Below, piece after piece: positions 1 to 9,034 of a stretch of 64,000 nt of DNA (its first letter is position 1; every line of letters starts with the position of its first letter). A model generated the notes under the pieces. It searched no databases, was not told the origin of the DNA, and saw only the letters and a list, made by a program, of their open reading frames with translations. The translations under genes and the position numbers were made by a program. Source of the stretch: Acetobacteraceae bacterium (GTDB lineage Bacteria; Pseudomonadota; Alphaproteobacteria; Acetobacterales; Acetobacteraceae); assembly GCA_021732665.1 (NCBI GenBank), contig JAKFUL010000004.1:1-64000 (forward strand). The letters run 5' to 3'.

Positions 1-1002
1 CCCCGCCACATCGGGCGTGACCCGCCCCTGCACCAGCGCGAACAGCGACACCTGATAGGTGATGCTCAGCCCGAAACACACCAGCAGCAGCCCATCCAAC
101 GCCGCGGAATCAACGCCCCCCGCCAGCACCAGCGCCACCAGGAAACCGGCGGCGATCAAATGCCCCGCCGCGATCAGCCCGACCAGCCGCCCCACCAGCC
201 GCCCGACCAGCCCGGCCAGGAAAGGCCCCACCACCAGGGCGGCGGCCAGCAGCAGCAGCAGATTGCCGGCCTCGATGCGGGAAAACCCCTTCACCTCCAT
301 CAGCCAGGGCCCGCCCCACAGGCCCCGCACACCCAGCATGGCGCCGAAGCTGACAAAGGCCAGCGCCATGGCCGGCACCAGCGCGGGCGCGAAGCCGAAC
401 CCCACCACCGCGCGGGCATCCTCCATCAGGCTGCGGCTGCTGCCCGGCGGCTTCTCCCGCACCAGCGCCCAGACCGCGCAAAAGGCCAGCGCCGCCAGCC
501 CGGCACAGGCGAAAAACCCAGCCCGCCAGCCGGAAACCTCCACCAGCCAGGCCAGCGGGCTGGCGGATAACAGCATCCCGGAATTGCCGGTGGCCTGGAT
601 GATGCCGGCCCAGACCCCGAATTGCACAGGCGGCATGGCCCGCGCGGCGAAGGCGATGGGCGCCATCATCATCCCCGAACAGCCGATGCCGATGATGCTC
701 TGCGCCACCACCATCGACAGCGGCCCGGTGGCCAGCGCCGCCAGCACCGCGCCGAACCCCGCGATGCCCAGCAGCACCAGGGCGACAAGCCGCGACCCCC
801 AGCGGTCCAGCGCCACGCCCACCGGGATCATGGCCAGCGCGAAGGCCAGCGGGAAGGCGCCGGTGATGGCCGAGAGCGTCTCGGTGCCGATGCCAAGGTC
901 GCGCGAGAGCACGTCGGCCGAGACCGCGGGCAAGGTGCGCACGGCGTTGGAAAACACATGGCCCATGGTCAGGGCCAGGATTTGGGCGCCTATCGGCAGC
1001 AT
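1..1002 (-). CDS. MFS transporter, 3' end beyond the left edge
   Basis: A major facilitator superfamily permease of the inner membrane, substrate unknown. It is read leftward with 334 codons visible and no stop before the edge. The translation is a series of hydrophobic helices; the loop after helix 2 reads GVALDRWGSRLV (about residues 59-70), the usual MFS motif A position. I start it at the ATG at 1002, because the reading frame is open further upstream but runs into the end of the FAD oxidase gene. It lies 25 bases after that gene's stop and is probably cotranscribed with it, so it may carry the oxidase's substrate (inference). Confidence 0.82.
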   Translation of the reverse strand, partial: MLPIGAQILALTMGHVFSNAVRTLPAVSADVLSRDLGIGTETLSAITGAFPLAFALAMIPVGVALDRWGSRLVALVLLGIAGFGAVLAALATGPLSMVVAQSIIGIGCSGMMMAPIAFAARAMPPVQFGVWAGIIQATGNSGMLLSASPLAWLVEVSGWRAGFFACAGLAALAFCAVWALVREKPPGSSRSLMEDARAVVGFGFAPALVPAMALAFVSFGAMLGVRGLWGGPWLMEVKGFSRIEAGNLLLLLAAALVVGPFLAGLVGRLVGRLVGLIAAGHLIAAGFLVALVLAGGVDSAALDGLLLVCFGLSITYQVSLFALVQGRVTPDVAG

Positions 1003-1027
1003 GCGGTCGGCCTGTCGCGCCGGCTCA

Positions 1028-2422
1028 TCAATTCCGGAAAATCTTGCCCGGGTTGAGTATCCCCTTCGGGTCCAGCGCCTGCTTGACCGAGCGCATCACC
1101 GACAGCGCCTCCATGCCATGCTCGGCCTCCAGGAATTCGCGCTTGCCCAGCCCCACGCCGTGCTCGCCGGAACAGGTGCCGCCGAGCGCCAGCGCGCGGT
1201 GGACGATCTTCTTGTCCAGCGCCCAGGCGGCTTCGAGCGTCTCCGGCCGCTCATCCTCCAGCAGGATGACGGTGTGGAAATTGCCGTCGCCGACATGGCC
1301 GACCATGGGGGCGGAGAAGCCCGAGGCCGCGACATCCTCCTTCGCCCCCAGCAGCGCCTCGGCCAGATGCGAGATCGGCAGGCAGACGTCGGTTGCGATC
1401 CCGCGGCTGCCGGGCTTGCTGGCCACGGCGGCCCAATAGGCGTCGTGCCGGGCGCGCCACAGCTTGTTGCGGGCCTCGGCATCGGTGGCCCAGGCGAAAC
1501 CCTGGCCGCCGGCATCGATGGCGATGGCCTCCACCGTCTCGGCCTGCTCCTTCACCGAGGCGTCGGAGCCGTGGAATTCCAGGAAGAGGGTGGGGCTCGC
1601 CGTCATCCCTTCCAGCTTGGAATAGGCGATGCAGGCGGCCATCTGGACCTCGTCCAGCAATTCCATGCGGGCCACCGGCACGCCCATCTGCAAGGTGGCG
1701 ATGACGGTGTCCACGGCGGATTTCAGGCTGTCGAACTGGCAAACGGCGGCGGAGGTGGCTTCCGGAATGCCGTGCAGCTTCAGGCGAATCTTCGTGATGA
1801 TCGCCAGCGTGCCCTCGGAGCCGATGATCAGCGACTTCAGGTCATAACCATTGGAAGCCTTTCGCGCCCGCGAGCCGACCTCGATGACCCGGCCATCGGC
1901 CAGCACCACCTCCATCCACAGCACATTCTCGCGGATCGTGCCGTAGCGCACGGCATTGGTGCCCGAGGCGCGGGTGGCGCACATGCCGCCGATCGTCGCA
2001 TGGCTGCCCGGGTCGACCGGGAAGAACAGCCCCTGGTCGCGCAAATGCTCGTTCAGTTGCTGCCGCGTCACCCCCGGCTCGATCAGGCAATCCAGGTCGG
2101 GCGCGCTGACCTCCAGCACCCGGGTCATCCGGCTGAGGTCGAGCGAGATGCCGCCGCGGACCGGGTTCACATGCCCCTCCAGGCTGGTGCCGGCGCCAAA
2201 CGCCACCACCGGCACGGCGTGCTGGTGGCAGAGCGCCACCAGGCGGCTCACCTCCTCGGTGGTCTCACAGAAGGCCACGGCGTCGGGCATGGTCGGCACC
2301 GTGGTGTCCTCGCCCCGGCTGTGCTGCTGGCGCAGCGCGTCGTTGCGGGTGATGCGCTCGCCCAGAAAAGCCTGGGCGGCGGCGATCACGGCATCGGCTG
2401 GGCGGGGGGCTAGGGTGTTCAT
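1028..2422 (-). CDS. FAD-binding oxidase, GlcD / D-lactate dehydrogenase family
   Basis: A 464-residue flavoprotein of the VAO/PCMH type that oxidises a 2-hydroxy acid such as D-lactate or glycolate and passes electrons to the respiratory chain. The FAD-binding half has PVVAFGAGTSLEGH and the PGSHATIGGM pyrophosphate-contacting segment; the C-terminal half has HVGDGNFH and SGEHGVGLGKREFL, typical of the FAD-oxidase C domain. I use the ATG at 2422 (MNTLAPRP); an upstream in-frame ATG at 2452 would add an unconserved arginine-rich tail. Substrate cannot be fixed from sequence; the following MFS gene may import it. Confidence 0.88.
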   Translation of the reverse strand: MNTLAPRPADAVIAAAQAFLGERITRNDALRQQHSRGEDTTVPTMPDAVAFCETTEEVSRLVALCHQHAVPVVAFGAGTSLEGHVNPVRGGISLDLSRMTRVLEVSAPDLDCLIEPGVTRQQLNEHLRDQGLFFPVDPGSHATIGGMCATRASGTNAVRYGTIRENVLWMEVVLADGRVIEVGSRARKASNGYDLKSLIIGSEGTLAIITKIRLKLHGIPEATSAAVCQFDSLKSAVDTVIATLQMGVPVARMELLDEVQMAACIAYSKLEGMTASPTLFLEFHGSDASVKEQAETVEAIAIDAGGQGFAWATDAEARNKLWRARHDAYWAAVASKPGSRGIATDVCLPISHLAEALLGAKEDVAASGFSAPMVGHVGDGNFHTVILLEDERPETLEAAWALDKKIVHRALALGGTCSGEHGVGLGKREFLEAEHGMEALSVMRSVKQALDPKGILNPGKIFRN

Positions 2423-2579
2423 GCGCGTTGTCCTCGGGCTGCGGCGTAACATGGGCCGGGCGGGGCAGGAAGCGAAGCCCGTCCTGCGGCAGGTTGACTT
2501 CTCACGCTGCGCTGCAAAAAAGGGATTTCGTAAAGCCGCGCGATGGCATAGCAGGGATCGTTTTCACGAAGGAATCGGC

Positions 2580-2723
2580 ATGACCAGCTTTCCCAAAACT
2601 CATAACCTTCCGCCCAGCACCCCCAGCCGCGACCCCTGGGAGGATCTGCGCAATGGTTTTGCCTCGGTCATCGTGGGCGCCTTTGCCGCGGTGGGTGCCA
2701 TGGTCATCGGAACGATGTTCTGA
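2580..2723 (+). CDS. Small single-span membrane protein (47 aa)
   Basis: An unrecognised small protein. The ATG at 2580 is preceded by AAGGA with good spacing. About 22 polar, proline-rich residues are followed by an acidic/aromatic stretch (DPWEDLRNGF) and one hydrophobic segment (VIVGAFAAVGAMVIGTMF) ending the protein. That arrangement predicts one C-terminal membrane helix. It is followed after 69 bases by a second small membrane protein on the same strand, so the two may form a unit. No function is proposed. Confidence 0.6.
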   Translation: MTSFPKTHNLPPSTPSRDPWEDLRNGFASVIVGAFAAVGAMVIGTMF

Positions 2724-2792
2724 ACCCACGAATCCGCTTGGGTGCCGGCGCCGGATATCGTATTCGATTCGGGCGCAACAGGTGAGAATCGC

Positions 2793-2981
2793 ATGTCACC
2801 CTTCGTCCAGAAGCTGAACGACGCCCTGAACGGCCGCTCGCCGCCCTATGCCCAGATGCTGCACGCCGTGTTGATCCCGCGCCGGACGAACAACCGGGAT
2901 GAGCTGCGCGGCGGCTTTCTCGTCCTGGCCGTCGCCGCGGCGGGGGCGGTGTTCGCCATGGTGGCGTTGCTGCCGGCCTGA
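2793..2981 (+). CDS. Small single-span membrane protein (62 aa)
   Basis: An unrecognised small protein with a hydrophilic, basic N-terminal half and one C-terminal hydrophobic helix (FLVLAVAAAGAVFAMVALLP). I chose the ATG at 2793, which has GGTGAG upstream; an in-frame ATG at 2742 would add 17 residues. It lies immediately before the convergent acyl-CoA dehydrogenase gene. The topology resembles its small upstream neighbour, but the sequences are not obviously related. No function is proposed. Confidence 0.55.
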   Translation: MSPFVQKLNDALNGRSPPYAQMLHAVLIPRRTNNRDELRGGFLVLAVAAAGAVFAMVALLPA

Positions 2982-2985
2982 GGGC

Positions 2986-4155
2986 TCAATAGCTTCGCGG
3001 CATGCCCAGCACGTGCTCGCCGATATAGCTCAGCACCAAATTGGTGCTGATCGGCGCCACCTGGTACAGCCGGGCCTCGCGGAACTTGCGCTCGATGTCG
3101 TATTCCTCGGCGAAGCCGAAGCCGCCATGGGTTTGCACGCAGGCCTCGGCCGCGGCCCAGGCGGCGTCGGCGGCCAGCATTTTTCCCATATTCGCCTGCT
3201 CGCCGCAGGGTAGCCCAGCCTCGAATCGCTCCAGGCCTTCCTTCACGATGGCCTCGGCGGCGCGCATCTGGGCGTAGGCTTTGGCGATCGGGAATTGCAC
3301 GCCCTGGTTGGTGCCGATGGGTTTTCCAAAGAGCACGCGCTGTTTGGAGTATTCCACCGAGCGCTGGGTGAACCACTTGGCATCGCCCACCGATTCTGAG
3401 GCGATAAGCAGCCGCTCGGCATTCATCCCATCGAGGATGTAGCGGAAGCCGCGGCCCTCCTGCCCCACCAGGTTCTCGGCGGGGACCTCCATGTTGTCGA
3501 AGAAGACCTCGCAGGAATTGTGGTTCATCATCGTGCGGATGGGGCGGATGGTCAGCGACTTGCCCACCACCTCGCGCATGTCGACGATGAAGGTGGACAG
3601 GCCCTCGGTCTTCTTCGCCACCTGGTCCTTGGGCGTGGTGCGGGCCAGCAGCAGCATCAGGTCGGAATGCTCGGCGCGCGAGGTCCAGATTTTTTGCCCG
3701 TTCACGATCCACTTGTCGCCCTCGCGCCGCGCGGTGGTGCGCAGCGCGGTGGTGTCGGTGCCGCTCGTCGGCTCGGTCACGCCAAAGGCCTGCAGGCGCA
3801 GCGAACCCTCGGCGATGCCGGGCAAATAGCGCGCCTTCTGCTCCGGGCTGCCATGCTTGAGGATCGTGCCCATGATGTACATCTGGGCGTGGCAGGCGGC
3901 GCCGTTGCAGCCCTCGGCGTGGATGGTCTCCAGAATCGCGGCGGCGGCGGAAAGCGGCAGCCCGGCGCCGCCGAATTCCTCGGGGATCAGCGCGCCGAGA
4001 TAGCCGGCCTCGGTGAGTGCCACGACGAATTCCGTGGGGTAGCCGCGGCGCGCGTCCAGCTCACGCCAGTACACGCCGGGGAAGCGGGCGCAAAGCTTGC
4101 GCACTTCCTCGCGGATTTCGGCGTGCGGGTCGGTGGCAAGCAGGGGCTGGTCCAT
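2986..4155 (-). CDS. Acyl-CoA dehydrogenase
   Basis: A 389-residue FAD enzyme of the acyl-CoA dehydrogenase superfamily, which introduces a 2,3 double bond into acyl-CoA and passes electrons to ETF. The mid domain carries LQAFGVTEPTSGTDTTALRT (FAD and substrate contact), followed by WIVNGQKIWTSRAEHSDLM; the C-terminal helical domain ends with THGGFGFAEEYDIERKFREA. Length and domain order are complete. The start has AAGGAG about eight bases upstream. It stands alone between small ORFs and a patatin gene, so its acyl-CoA substrate is not indicated. Confidence 0.92.
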   Translation of the reverse strand: MDQPLLATDPHAEIREEVRKLCARFPGVYWRELDARRGYPTEFVVALTEAGYLGALIPEEFGGAGLPLSAAAAILETIHAEGCNGAACHAQMYIMGTILKHGSPEQKARYLPGIAEGSLRLQAFGVTEPTSGTDTTALRTTARREGDKWIVNGQKIWTSRAEHSDLMLLLARTTPKDQVAKKTEGLSTFIVDMREVVGKSLTIRPIRTMMNHNSCEVFFDNMEVPAENLVGQEGRGFRYILDGMNAERLLIASESVGDAKWFTQRSVEYSKQRVLFGKPIGTNQGVQFPIAKAYAQMRAAEAIVKEGLERFEAGLPCGEQANMGKMLAADAAWAAAEACVQTHGGFGFAEEYDIERKFREARLYQVAPISTNLVLSYIGEHVLGMPRSY

Positions 4156-4210
4156 GGGCGTTCTCCTTGCACCCTATCTCGCATGGCTGGGCCCGTGCAT
4201 CCAGCCGGCG

Positions 4211-5893
4211 TCAGGCCAGGGCGTTGCGCTCCTCCACCCCCTTGCGCAGCAGGTCGGAGGCGTATTGCCCGCCCCAATTGCCCACCCCCCTGGCGACCAG
4301 CCCGGAACAGGGCAGGTCGACCAGATCGGCAAGCTTGCCGGCAACCGCGGTCAGGCGCTGGGCGATCGGCCCCTCCAGCCCCAGCCCATCGGGGTCGAGC
4401 ATCGGCCAGGCCGGTTGCGCGGGCGCCCCGCCCAGCGCGGGCATCAGCGGCACGATGGGCCGCGGCCCAGCCCCGCCCGCGCCGCCGAAAACCGGATTGG
4501 CCGCCGGCAGGGCGAAGTCGTGGAGGAGAAAATTGAACATGTTGCGCCGGCCCAGCAGATAGTCATGGACGCGGTAGCGCCGCTCGACGAAACCCAGGAA
4601 GGCGCCCATCCCGGCGGTGGCCAGCGCGTCGCTGCCGTGCAGCTCCTGACCATTCGCGCGCTGCCGCTGTGCGGTCAGCAAATAGCGGCTGGCGACTGTC
4701 TCATCGAGCGCCAGCAGCAGGTCGGCGGTGGAGAAGCGCGCCTGATTCTTCCAGGCCCCGGCCAGTCCGGCGAGATTGTCGAGCAGGCCCAGCGTCGCGG
4801 CCGGTTTCGGCAGGCTGCCGCCGGCCGCAAAAGGGTCCAGCACCAGCACCGCGGCGCGTGCCTTCAGAGGGTCGCGCGGCAGGGATTTGCCCAGGCCAAC
4901 CATGCCGTGCCGCACCATCTCCATCGGCTGGTTGTTGGTGGCGCCGCCATCGACGGCGAAGAAATCATAGGTCTGGCCCGGCTGGTCCTCCGGCTTGAGG
5001 CTGCTCCAGGCGGGAACGAGCTGCACCACCCGGGCGGCATCGGCCTGCCCGTTCACCGCCGGGCCGGCGGGCAGCACCACCCCGCGCCAATCGTAATCCG
5101 ACAGCCGGCGGGAGAGCCGGACGGCGGGAAAACCCACCGGAAAGGCACCGGTGGCGCGGACATATTGCGCGAAGCTTTCCCAACTCGCCGAGGCATCGGC
5201 GAATTGCGGCATCAGCACCGCCTCATCGCCGCGGACCAGGGCATCGGCGGGGCGGTTCCGCAGAGCCACCGCGAACGCCGCATGGTCGGCATGCTGGAGG
5301 AAATGCGTGGCGCGCGGCGTGCCGCTGGAATCGGGGAATTTTACCCGGAAGGGCACGCCGCGCAAATTGGTCAGCGTCATCAGCACATGGAAGGGGTCGG
5401 CCAGCCAGGGCCGCGGCCCGGCCAGGGGCGAGACACCCGGCGTGCCGATGCCCCAGCCCAGGATCCGGCTCATCGCCGTTTCGATGGCCAGGCCGGAGAG
5501 CAGGGATTGCCCGGCGCCATCGCCGGTGTCCAGCATCTCGGCCAGCTCCAGCGCTTCAACCCACACCGACCAGAAGGGGTTGGCGGCGCTGCCCTGCCCC
5601 TCGCCCCGGACATGCGGGAAGGACTGGGACACGGCGCGGGCGAAGATGGCGGCACAGACGCCCCCTCCGGAGGCACCACCCAGCACCTCCACCCGCAGGC
5701 GGTGGCCGGGCACCGGCTGGCCGGCGGCCTTCGCCGCCTCCCAGGCATCCAGCACCTCGATGAGCGCGTCCAGCGCCCCTGCCGTCCAGGCGCCGGCGGC
5801 GACGGTGCCGTTCAGCACAATGCCCAGACGGAAGGTGTCGTCGGGCTCGCCGGGCACCAGCGGCCTGGTCAGCGCGTCGAGAATTGCGTTCAT
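4211..5893 (-). CDS. Patatin-like phospholipase family protein
   Basis: A 560-residue patatin-like acyl hydrolase. Near the N-terminus is the oxyanion-like loop LNGTVAAGAW; the nucleophile elbow is GGASGGG with Ser75; the catalytic aspartate lies in FFAVDGGATNNQPME. Ser-Asp dyad enzymes of this family release fatty acids from lipids. The ATG at 5893 is preceded by GGGAGAGG at proper spacing, while an in-frame ATG at 5950 has no ribosome site. The protein is long for a bacterial patatin, with a C-terminal extension of unknown role. It is probably monocistronic. Confidence 0.82.
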   Translation of the reverse strand: MNAILDALTRPLVPGEPDDTFRLGIVLNGTVAAGAWTAGALDALIEVLDAWEAAKAAGQPVPGHRLRVEVLGGASGGGVCAAIFARAVSQSFPHVRGEGQGSAANPFWSVWVEALELAEMLDTGDGAGQSLLSGLAIETAMSRILGWGIGTPGVSPLAGPRPWLADPFHVLMTLTNLRGVPFRVKFPDSSGTPRATHFLQHADHAAFAVALRNRPADALVRGDEAVLMPQFADASASWESFAQYVRATGAFPVGFPAVRLSRRLSDYDWRGVVLPAGPAVNGQADAARVVQLVPAWSSLKPEDQPGQTYDFFAVDGGATNNQPMEMVRHGMVGLGKSLPRDPLKARAAVLVLDPFAAGGSLPKPAATLGLLDNLAGLAGAWKNQARFSTADLLLALDETVASRYLLTAQRQRANGQELHGSDALATAGMGAFLGFVERRYRVHDYLLGRRNMFNFLLHDFALPAANPVFGGAGGAGPRPIVPLMPALGGAPAQPAWPMLDPDGLGLEGPIAQRLTAVAGKLADLVDLPCSGLVARGVGNWGGQYASDLLRKGVEERNALA

Positions 5894-5983
5894 TCCGGCC
5901 TCTCCCTGTCCGAGAGGCAAAGTCTGGCACGGCCGGGGCTGGCGCTTCATCGCATATATGGATGAGACGGCGCGGCGCCCGGG

Positions 5984-6121
5984 CTACTCCAGCTCGATCA
6001 TCGCAGCGCGGATCGCATACCCCCAGCGCTGCCGCTCCTGTCGCGCAACGGCCCCCAGCCCCTCGGGTGTCATGGCCTCGGGGGTGCTCGCCTGCTGCCG
6101 GAACATTTTGGCCACCGCGGG
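5984..6121 (-). pseudogene. Remnant: C-terminal tail of a Bug/TctC binding protein
   Basis: Forty-five codons ending in a TAG encode a sequence typical of the last helix of Bug (TctC-family) receptors: PEAMTPEGLGAVARQERQRW then GYAIRAAMIELE. No Bug N-terminal or middle part precedes it. The codon immediately upstream is the TAG that ends the small hydrolase-like ORF, in the same frame. I read it as the surviving 3' end of a deleted Bug gene; the intact Bug gene at 6691-7665 ends with a similar helix, so a tandem duplication with internal replacement is possible (inference). Confidence 0.55.
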
Positions 6122-6679
6122 CTATGCGGCGCCGGTGCTGGCGGCCTGAACCCAGTCCCAGCCGCTGCGCCCGCCCGCGGGCCGGAAGCCCAGCAGCCCC
6201 GCGAATTCGCGATGCGCGTAGGGCGCGGCGATGAACGCGTCGGCCAGGGGCTCAGGCTTGCCGCCCCAGGGGCCGCCGATGGCCGCGATCACGTTGGAGC
6301 GCTCCAGCGCATCGCCGCCGGTGGCCAGGATGTTCACCCACTTCGGCGCCGCGGCGCGCAACTCTTTGAGGAAGCGCTGCGTCAGCACCCGCTTCACCGG
6401 GTCCACCGTCACCAGCAGCGCCACCGGCCGGCCGGCCCGGGCCAGGCGGATGGTGACCCGCGCCGCCATCTCGCCCCCCCAGGAATGACCGACCAGCACC
6501 AGCTTCTGCCCCGGCGGCCGGGCCATGGCGGCGCGCAACAACCGGCCGTCATCGAGATGCGAGAAATACTCGCTCCGCCCCGGCGGCAGCATCTCCTGCA
6601 GCGAGCGGACGGCGGCGAAGGTGGCATCGCCCATGCCGCCCACCAGGGCGAGCCAGGGCTGTTCAGGATCGTTCTGCAA
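6122..6679 (-). CDS. Alpha/beta-hydrolase-like protein (185 aa)
   Basis: A short protein with an alpha/beta-hydrolase fold signature: first strand WLALVGGMGDATF, nucleophile elbow LVGHSWGGEMAARV, then LLVTVDPVKR. It lacks a lid domain and has no obvious C-terminal catalytic His motif, so it may be a reduced or inactive member. The first ATG (6634) would cut into the first strand, so I propose the TTG at 6679, just after the stop of the upstream Bug gene. Its TAG stop is in frame with the Bug-tail remnant downstream. Function is unknown. Confidence 0.5.
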   Translation of the reverse strand: MQNDPEQPWLALVGGMGDATFAAVRSLQEMLPPGRSEYFSHLDDGRLLRAAMARPPGQKLVLVGHSWGGEMAARVTIRLARAGRPVALLVTVDPVKRVLTQRFLKELRAAAPKWVNILATGGDALERSNVIAAIGGPWGGKPEPLADAFIAAPYAHREFAGLLGFRPAGGRSGWDWVQAASTGAA

Positions 6680-6690
6680 TCCCGCGCTTT

Positions 6691-7665
6691 CTACTCCAGC
6701 CGCACGCCGGTGGCAGCCACCACCGGGCGCCATTTTTGCTGCTCGGCGGCCATGAAGCCGCGCACCTCATCGGGATTGCCGCGCGCATCCAGCACGAAGC
6801 CGGCCTGCTCCAGCTCGGCCAGCGTCGCGGGTTCGGCCAGGGCGGTCGCGATGGATTGCGCCAGCCGCGCCCTGGCAGGCTCCGCCACGCCCAGCGGCAG
6901 CATCACCGCCATCCACACCGCGGCCTCGAAGCCCGGCAGGTTCAGCGCCTCGGCCACCGTGGGGATTTCCGGCAGCAGCGGGCTGCGGGCACGGGTGGCC
7001 ACGGCCAGGATGCGCACCCGGCCGGCGCGGTGGTTCTCGATGGCCGTCGCCACCGTGTCGGTGATGGCGTCGAGATGCCCGCCCAGCAGATCGGTCATCG
7101 CCGGCGCGCTGCCGCGATAGGGCACATGCAGCATGTCGATGCCGCCCGCCTCGCGCTTGAGCAGTTCCATCGACAGATGCAAATAACTGCCGCTGCCCGG
7201 GCTGCCGTATTTCAGCGCGCCGGGGCGGGCGCGGGCGGCGGCGACCAGCGCGGGCAGGTCCCTCGCCACCTCCGGCCGCACGGCGAAGGCCACCGTGGCC
7301 GCGCCCACCAGCGAGACGGGCGTGAGGTCAACAAGCGGGTCGAAGACCGGACGATCGACCATCAGCGGGTAGAGCCCCAAGGTGCTGGCGGTGGCGAAGA
7401 GGATGGTCTGGCCATCGGGCCGCGCCCGCACCGCCTCCAAGGTGCCGATGGCGCCGGCGGCACCGGCGCGGTTCTCCACCACCACGGGCTGGCCCAGGGC
7501 GGCGGCCATGCGCCCGGCCAGGCGGCGGGCAAACACGTCCGTGGCGCCGCCGGGTGGGAAGGGGACGAGCATGCGGATTCCCGCACCCTGGGCCAGGGCG
7601 GGGCTGGCCAATGCGGGCATGGCCAATGCGGGCAAGGCGCGACGCGGCCATTTCGTGCGGTTCAT
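6691..7665 (-). CDS. Bug/TctC-family periplasmic solute-binding protein
   Basis: A 324-residue binding protein of the tripartite tricarboxylate transporter receptor family, exported to the periplasm. It has a signal peptide ending around ASPALAQG, then IRMLVPFPPGGATDVFAR (ligand loop 1), VVVENRAGAAGAIG (loop 2) and the family's VPYRGSAPAMTDLLGG. I use the ATG at 7665 (MNRTKWPRR), preceded by GGAGAG; the longer open frame upstream overlaps the hisS region. No TctA/TctB membrane genes accompany it in this window, as is common for this family. The ligand is probably a carboxylate. Confidence 0.88.
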   Translation of the reverse strand: MNRTKWPRRALPALAMPALASPALAQGAGIRMLVPFPPGGATDVFARRLAGRMAAALGQPVVVENRAGAAGAIGTLEAVRARPDGQTILFATASTLGLYPLMVDRPVFDPLVDLTPVSLVGAATVAFAVRPEVARDLPALVAAARARPGALKYGSPGSGSYLHLSMELLKREAGGIDMLHVPYRGSAPAMTDLLGGHLDAITDTVATAIENHRAGRVRILAVATRARSPLLPEIPTVAEALNLPGFEAAVWMAVMLPLGVAEPARARLAQSIATALAEPATLAELEQAGFVLDARGNPDEVRGFMAAEQQKWRPVVAATGVRLE

Positions 7666-7739
7666 CGCATTCTCTCCCATGGCCCTGGTGGATGGGGCCG
7701 GGGTGAAACTTTCCACGTGGCGGGGCGGGGCGGCAAGCC

Positions 7740-8969
7740 TCAGCGGGTGGCGAGACCCTCCAGCGTCACGCTTTCCTGCGTGCCGGCGTCGAGGTCCTTC
7801 CACTGCAAGGCGCCATCCTCGGCCACCAGCAGCGCCGCGCGGGCATTCTGCTTGTTGGCGCGCTCCAGCCGGCGCTTGAGGTTGCCGCGATAGGCCATTT
7901 CGGCATGCACACCCGCCGCGCGGAGGCGCTGCAGCGCCACCAGCGCCGACGCCTCGGCACCCTCGCCCATCGGCACCACGGCCACGGGGCGCGGCGCCGG
8001 CGGCGTGCGTTGCGCTTCCTCCATCAGCAGCGCCAGCCGCTCCATCCCCGCCGCCCAGCCGACGGAGGGCGTGGGCGGGCCGCCCATCTCCTCCACCAGC
8101 CCGTCATAACGGCCGCCCGCCATCACCGTGCCCTGGGAACCCAGCCGGTCGGTGACGAATTCGAAGGCGGTGTGGCTGTAGTAATCCAGACCGCGGACGA
8201 TCCGCGGGTTTTCCCGCAATGGCACGCCGAAAGCGCCGAGATACCCCAGCACCGCGGCGTAATGGCCGGCCGCGGCGGGGGTCAGGTGGTCGGTGATCAG
8301 CGGCGCGGCCCCCACCAGCGCGCGGTCGCCGGCATCCTTGCTGTCGAGGATGCGCAGCGGGTTCTTCTCCAGCCGCAGCCGGCTTTCGGCCGAAAGCTTT
8401 TCCGCATGTTCGGAAAAATACGCCACCAGCGCGGCGCGATAGGCGTCCCGGCTTTCGGCGTCGCCCAGGGTGTTGATCTCCAGCACCACGCCCTCGGCAA
8501 TGCCAAGTTCGCGGATGATCTGCCAGCCCGCGGCGATCACCTCGGCATCGGCCAGCGGCTCGGCGGCGCCCAGGATCTCGCAGCCGATCTGATGGAATTG
8601 CCGGTAGCGGCCCTTTTGCGGCCGCTCGTAGCGGAACATCGGCCCGGCATAGAAGGCTTTTTGCGGCAGGGATTGCGTCAGGCCATTGGTCACCAGCGCG
8701 CGGCAGACGCCGGCGGTGTTTTCGGGGCGAAGCGTCAGGCTCTCCCCGCCGCGATCCTCGAAGGAGTACATTTCCTTCGAGACCACGTCGGAAGTGTCGC
8801 CCAGGCCCCGCGAAAACACCCGCGTATCCTCGAAGATCGGGGTGAACCATTCCTCGAAGCCATAGACCGCGGCAATCCGGCGTGCCGTGTCGGCCACCGC
8901 GTTGTGGCGACGGGCATCGGCGCCGATCATGTCCCGGGTGCCGCGGGCGGGTTGCAGTTTCGTGCTCAT
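7740..8969 (-). CDS. hisS: Histidine--tRNA ligase
   Basis: Class II histidyl-tRNA synthetase, 409 residues, charging tRNA-His in the cytoplasm. N-terminal [11 protein letters not shown], motif 2 region [20 protein letters not shown], the histidine-specific [14 protein letters not shown] and [13 protein letters not shown], and a C-terminal anticodon-binding domain ([20 protein letters not shown]) are all present in order. The start at 8969 (MSTKLQP) matches the family N-terminus; an in-frame ATG at 9005 is less likely. It is divergent from the DsbD-like gene, with 65 bases between the starts. Confidence 0.97.
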   Translation of the reverse strand: MSTKLQPARGTRDMIGADARRHNAVADTARRIAAVYGFEEWFTPIFEDTRVFSRGLGDTSDVVSKEMYSFEDRGGESLTLRPENTAGVCRALVTNGLTQSLPQKAFYAGPMFRYERPQKGRYRQFHQIGCEILGAAEPLADAEVIAAGWQIIRELGIAEGVVLEINTLGDAESRDAYRAALVAYFSEHAEKLSAESRLRLEKNPLRILDSKDAGDRALVGAAPLITDHLTPAAAGHYAAVLGYLGAFGVPLRENPRIVRGLDYYSHTAFEFVTDRLGSQGTVMAGGRYDGLVEEMGGPPTPSVGWAAGMERLALLMEEAQRTPPAPRPVAVVPMGEGAEASALVALQRLRAAGVHAEMAYRGNLKRRLERANKQNARAALLVAEDGALQWKDLDAGTQESVTLEGLATR

Positions 8970-9034
8970 GCCGCGGGCTATGGCGCAGGATGCGGCGCTT
9001 GTCATGGGGGCCGGCGGCCGCCATATCCTCCGTC

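Noticed and set aside
59..2413. A 784-codon open frame on the plus strand
   Set aside because: It is antisense to the MFS and FAD-oxidase genes, both of which show family motifs; long antisense frames are expected at this GC content.
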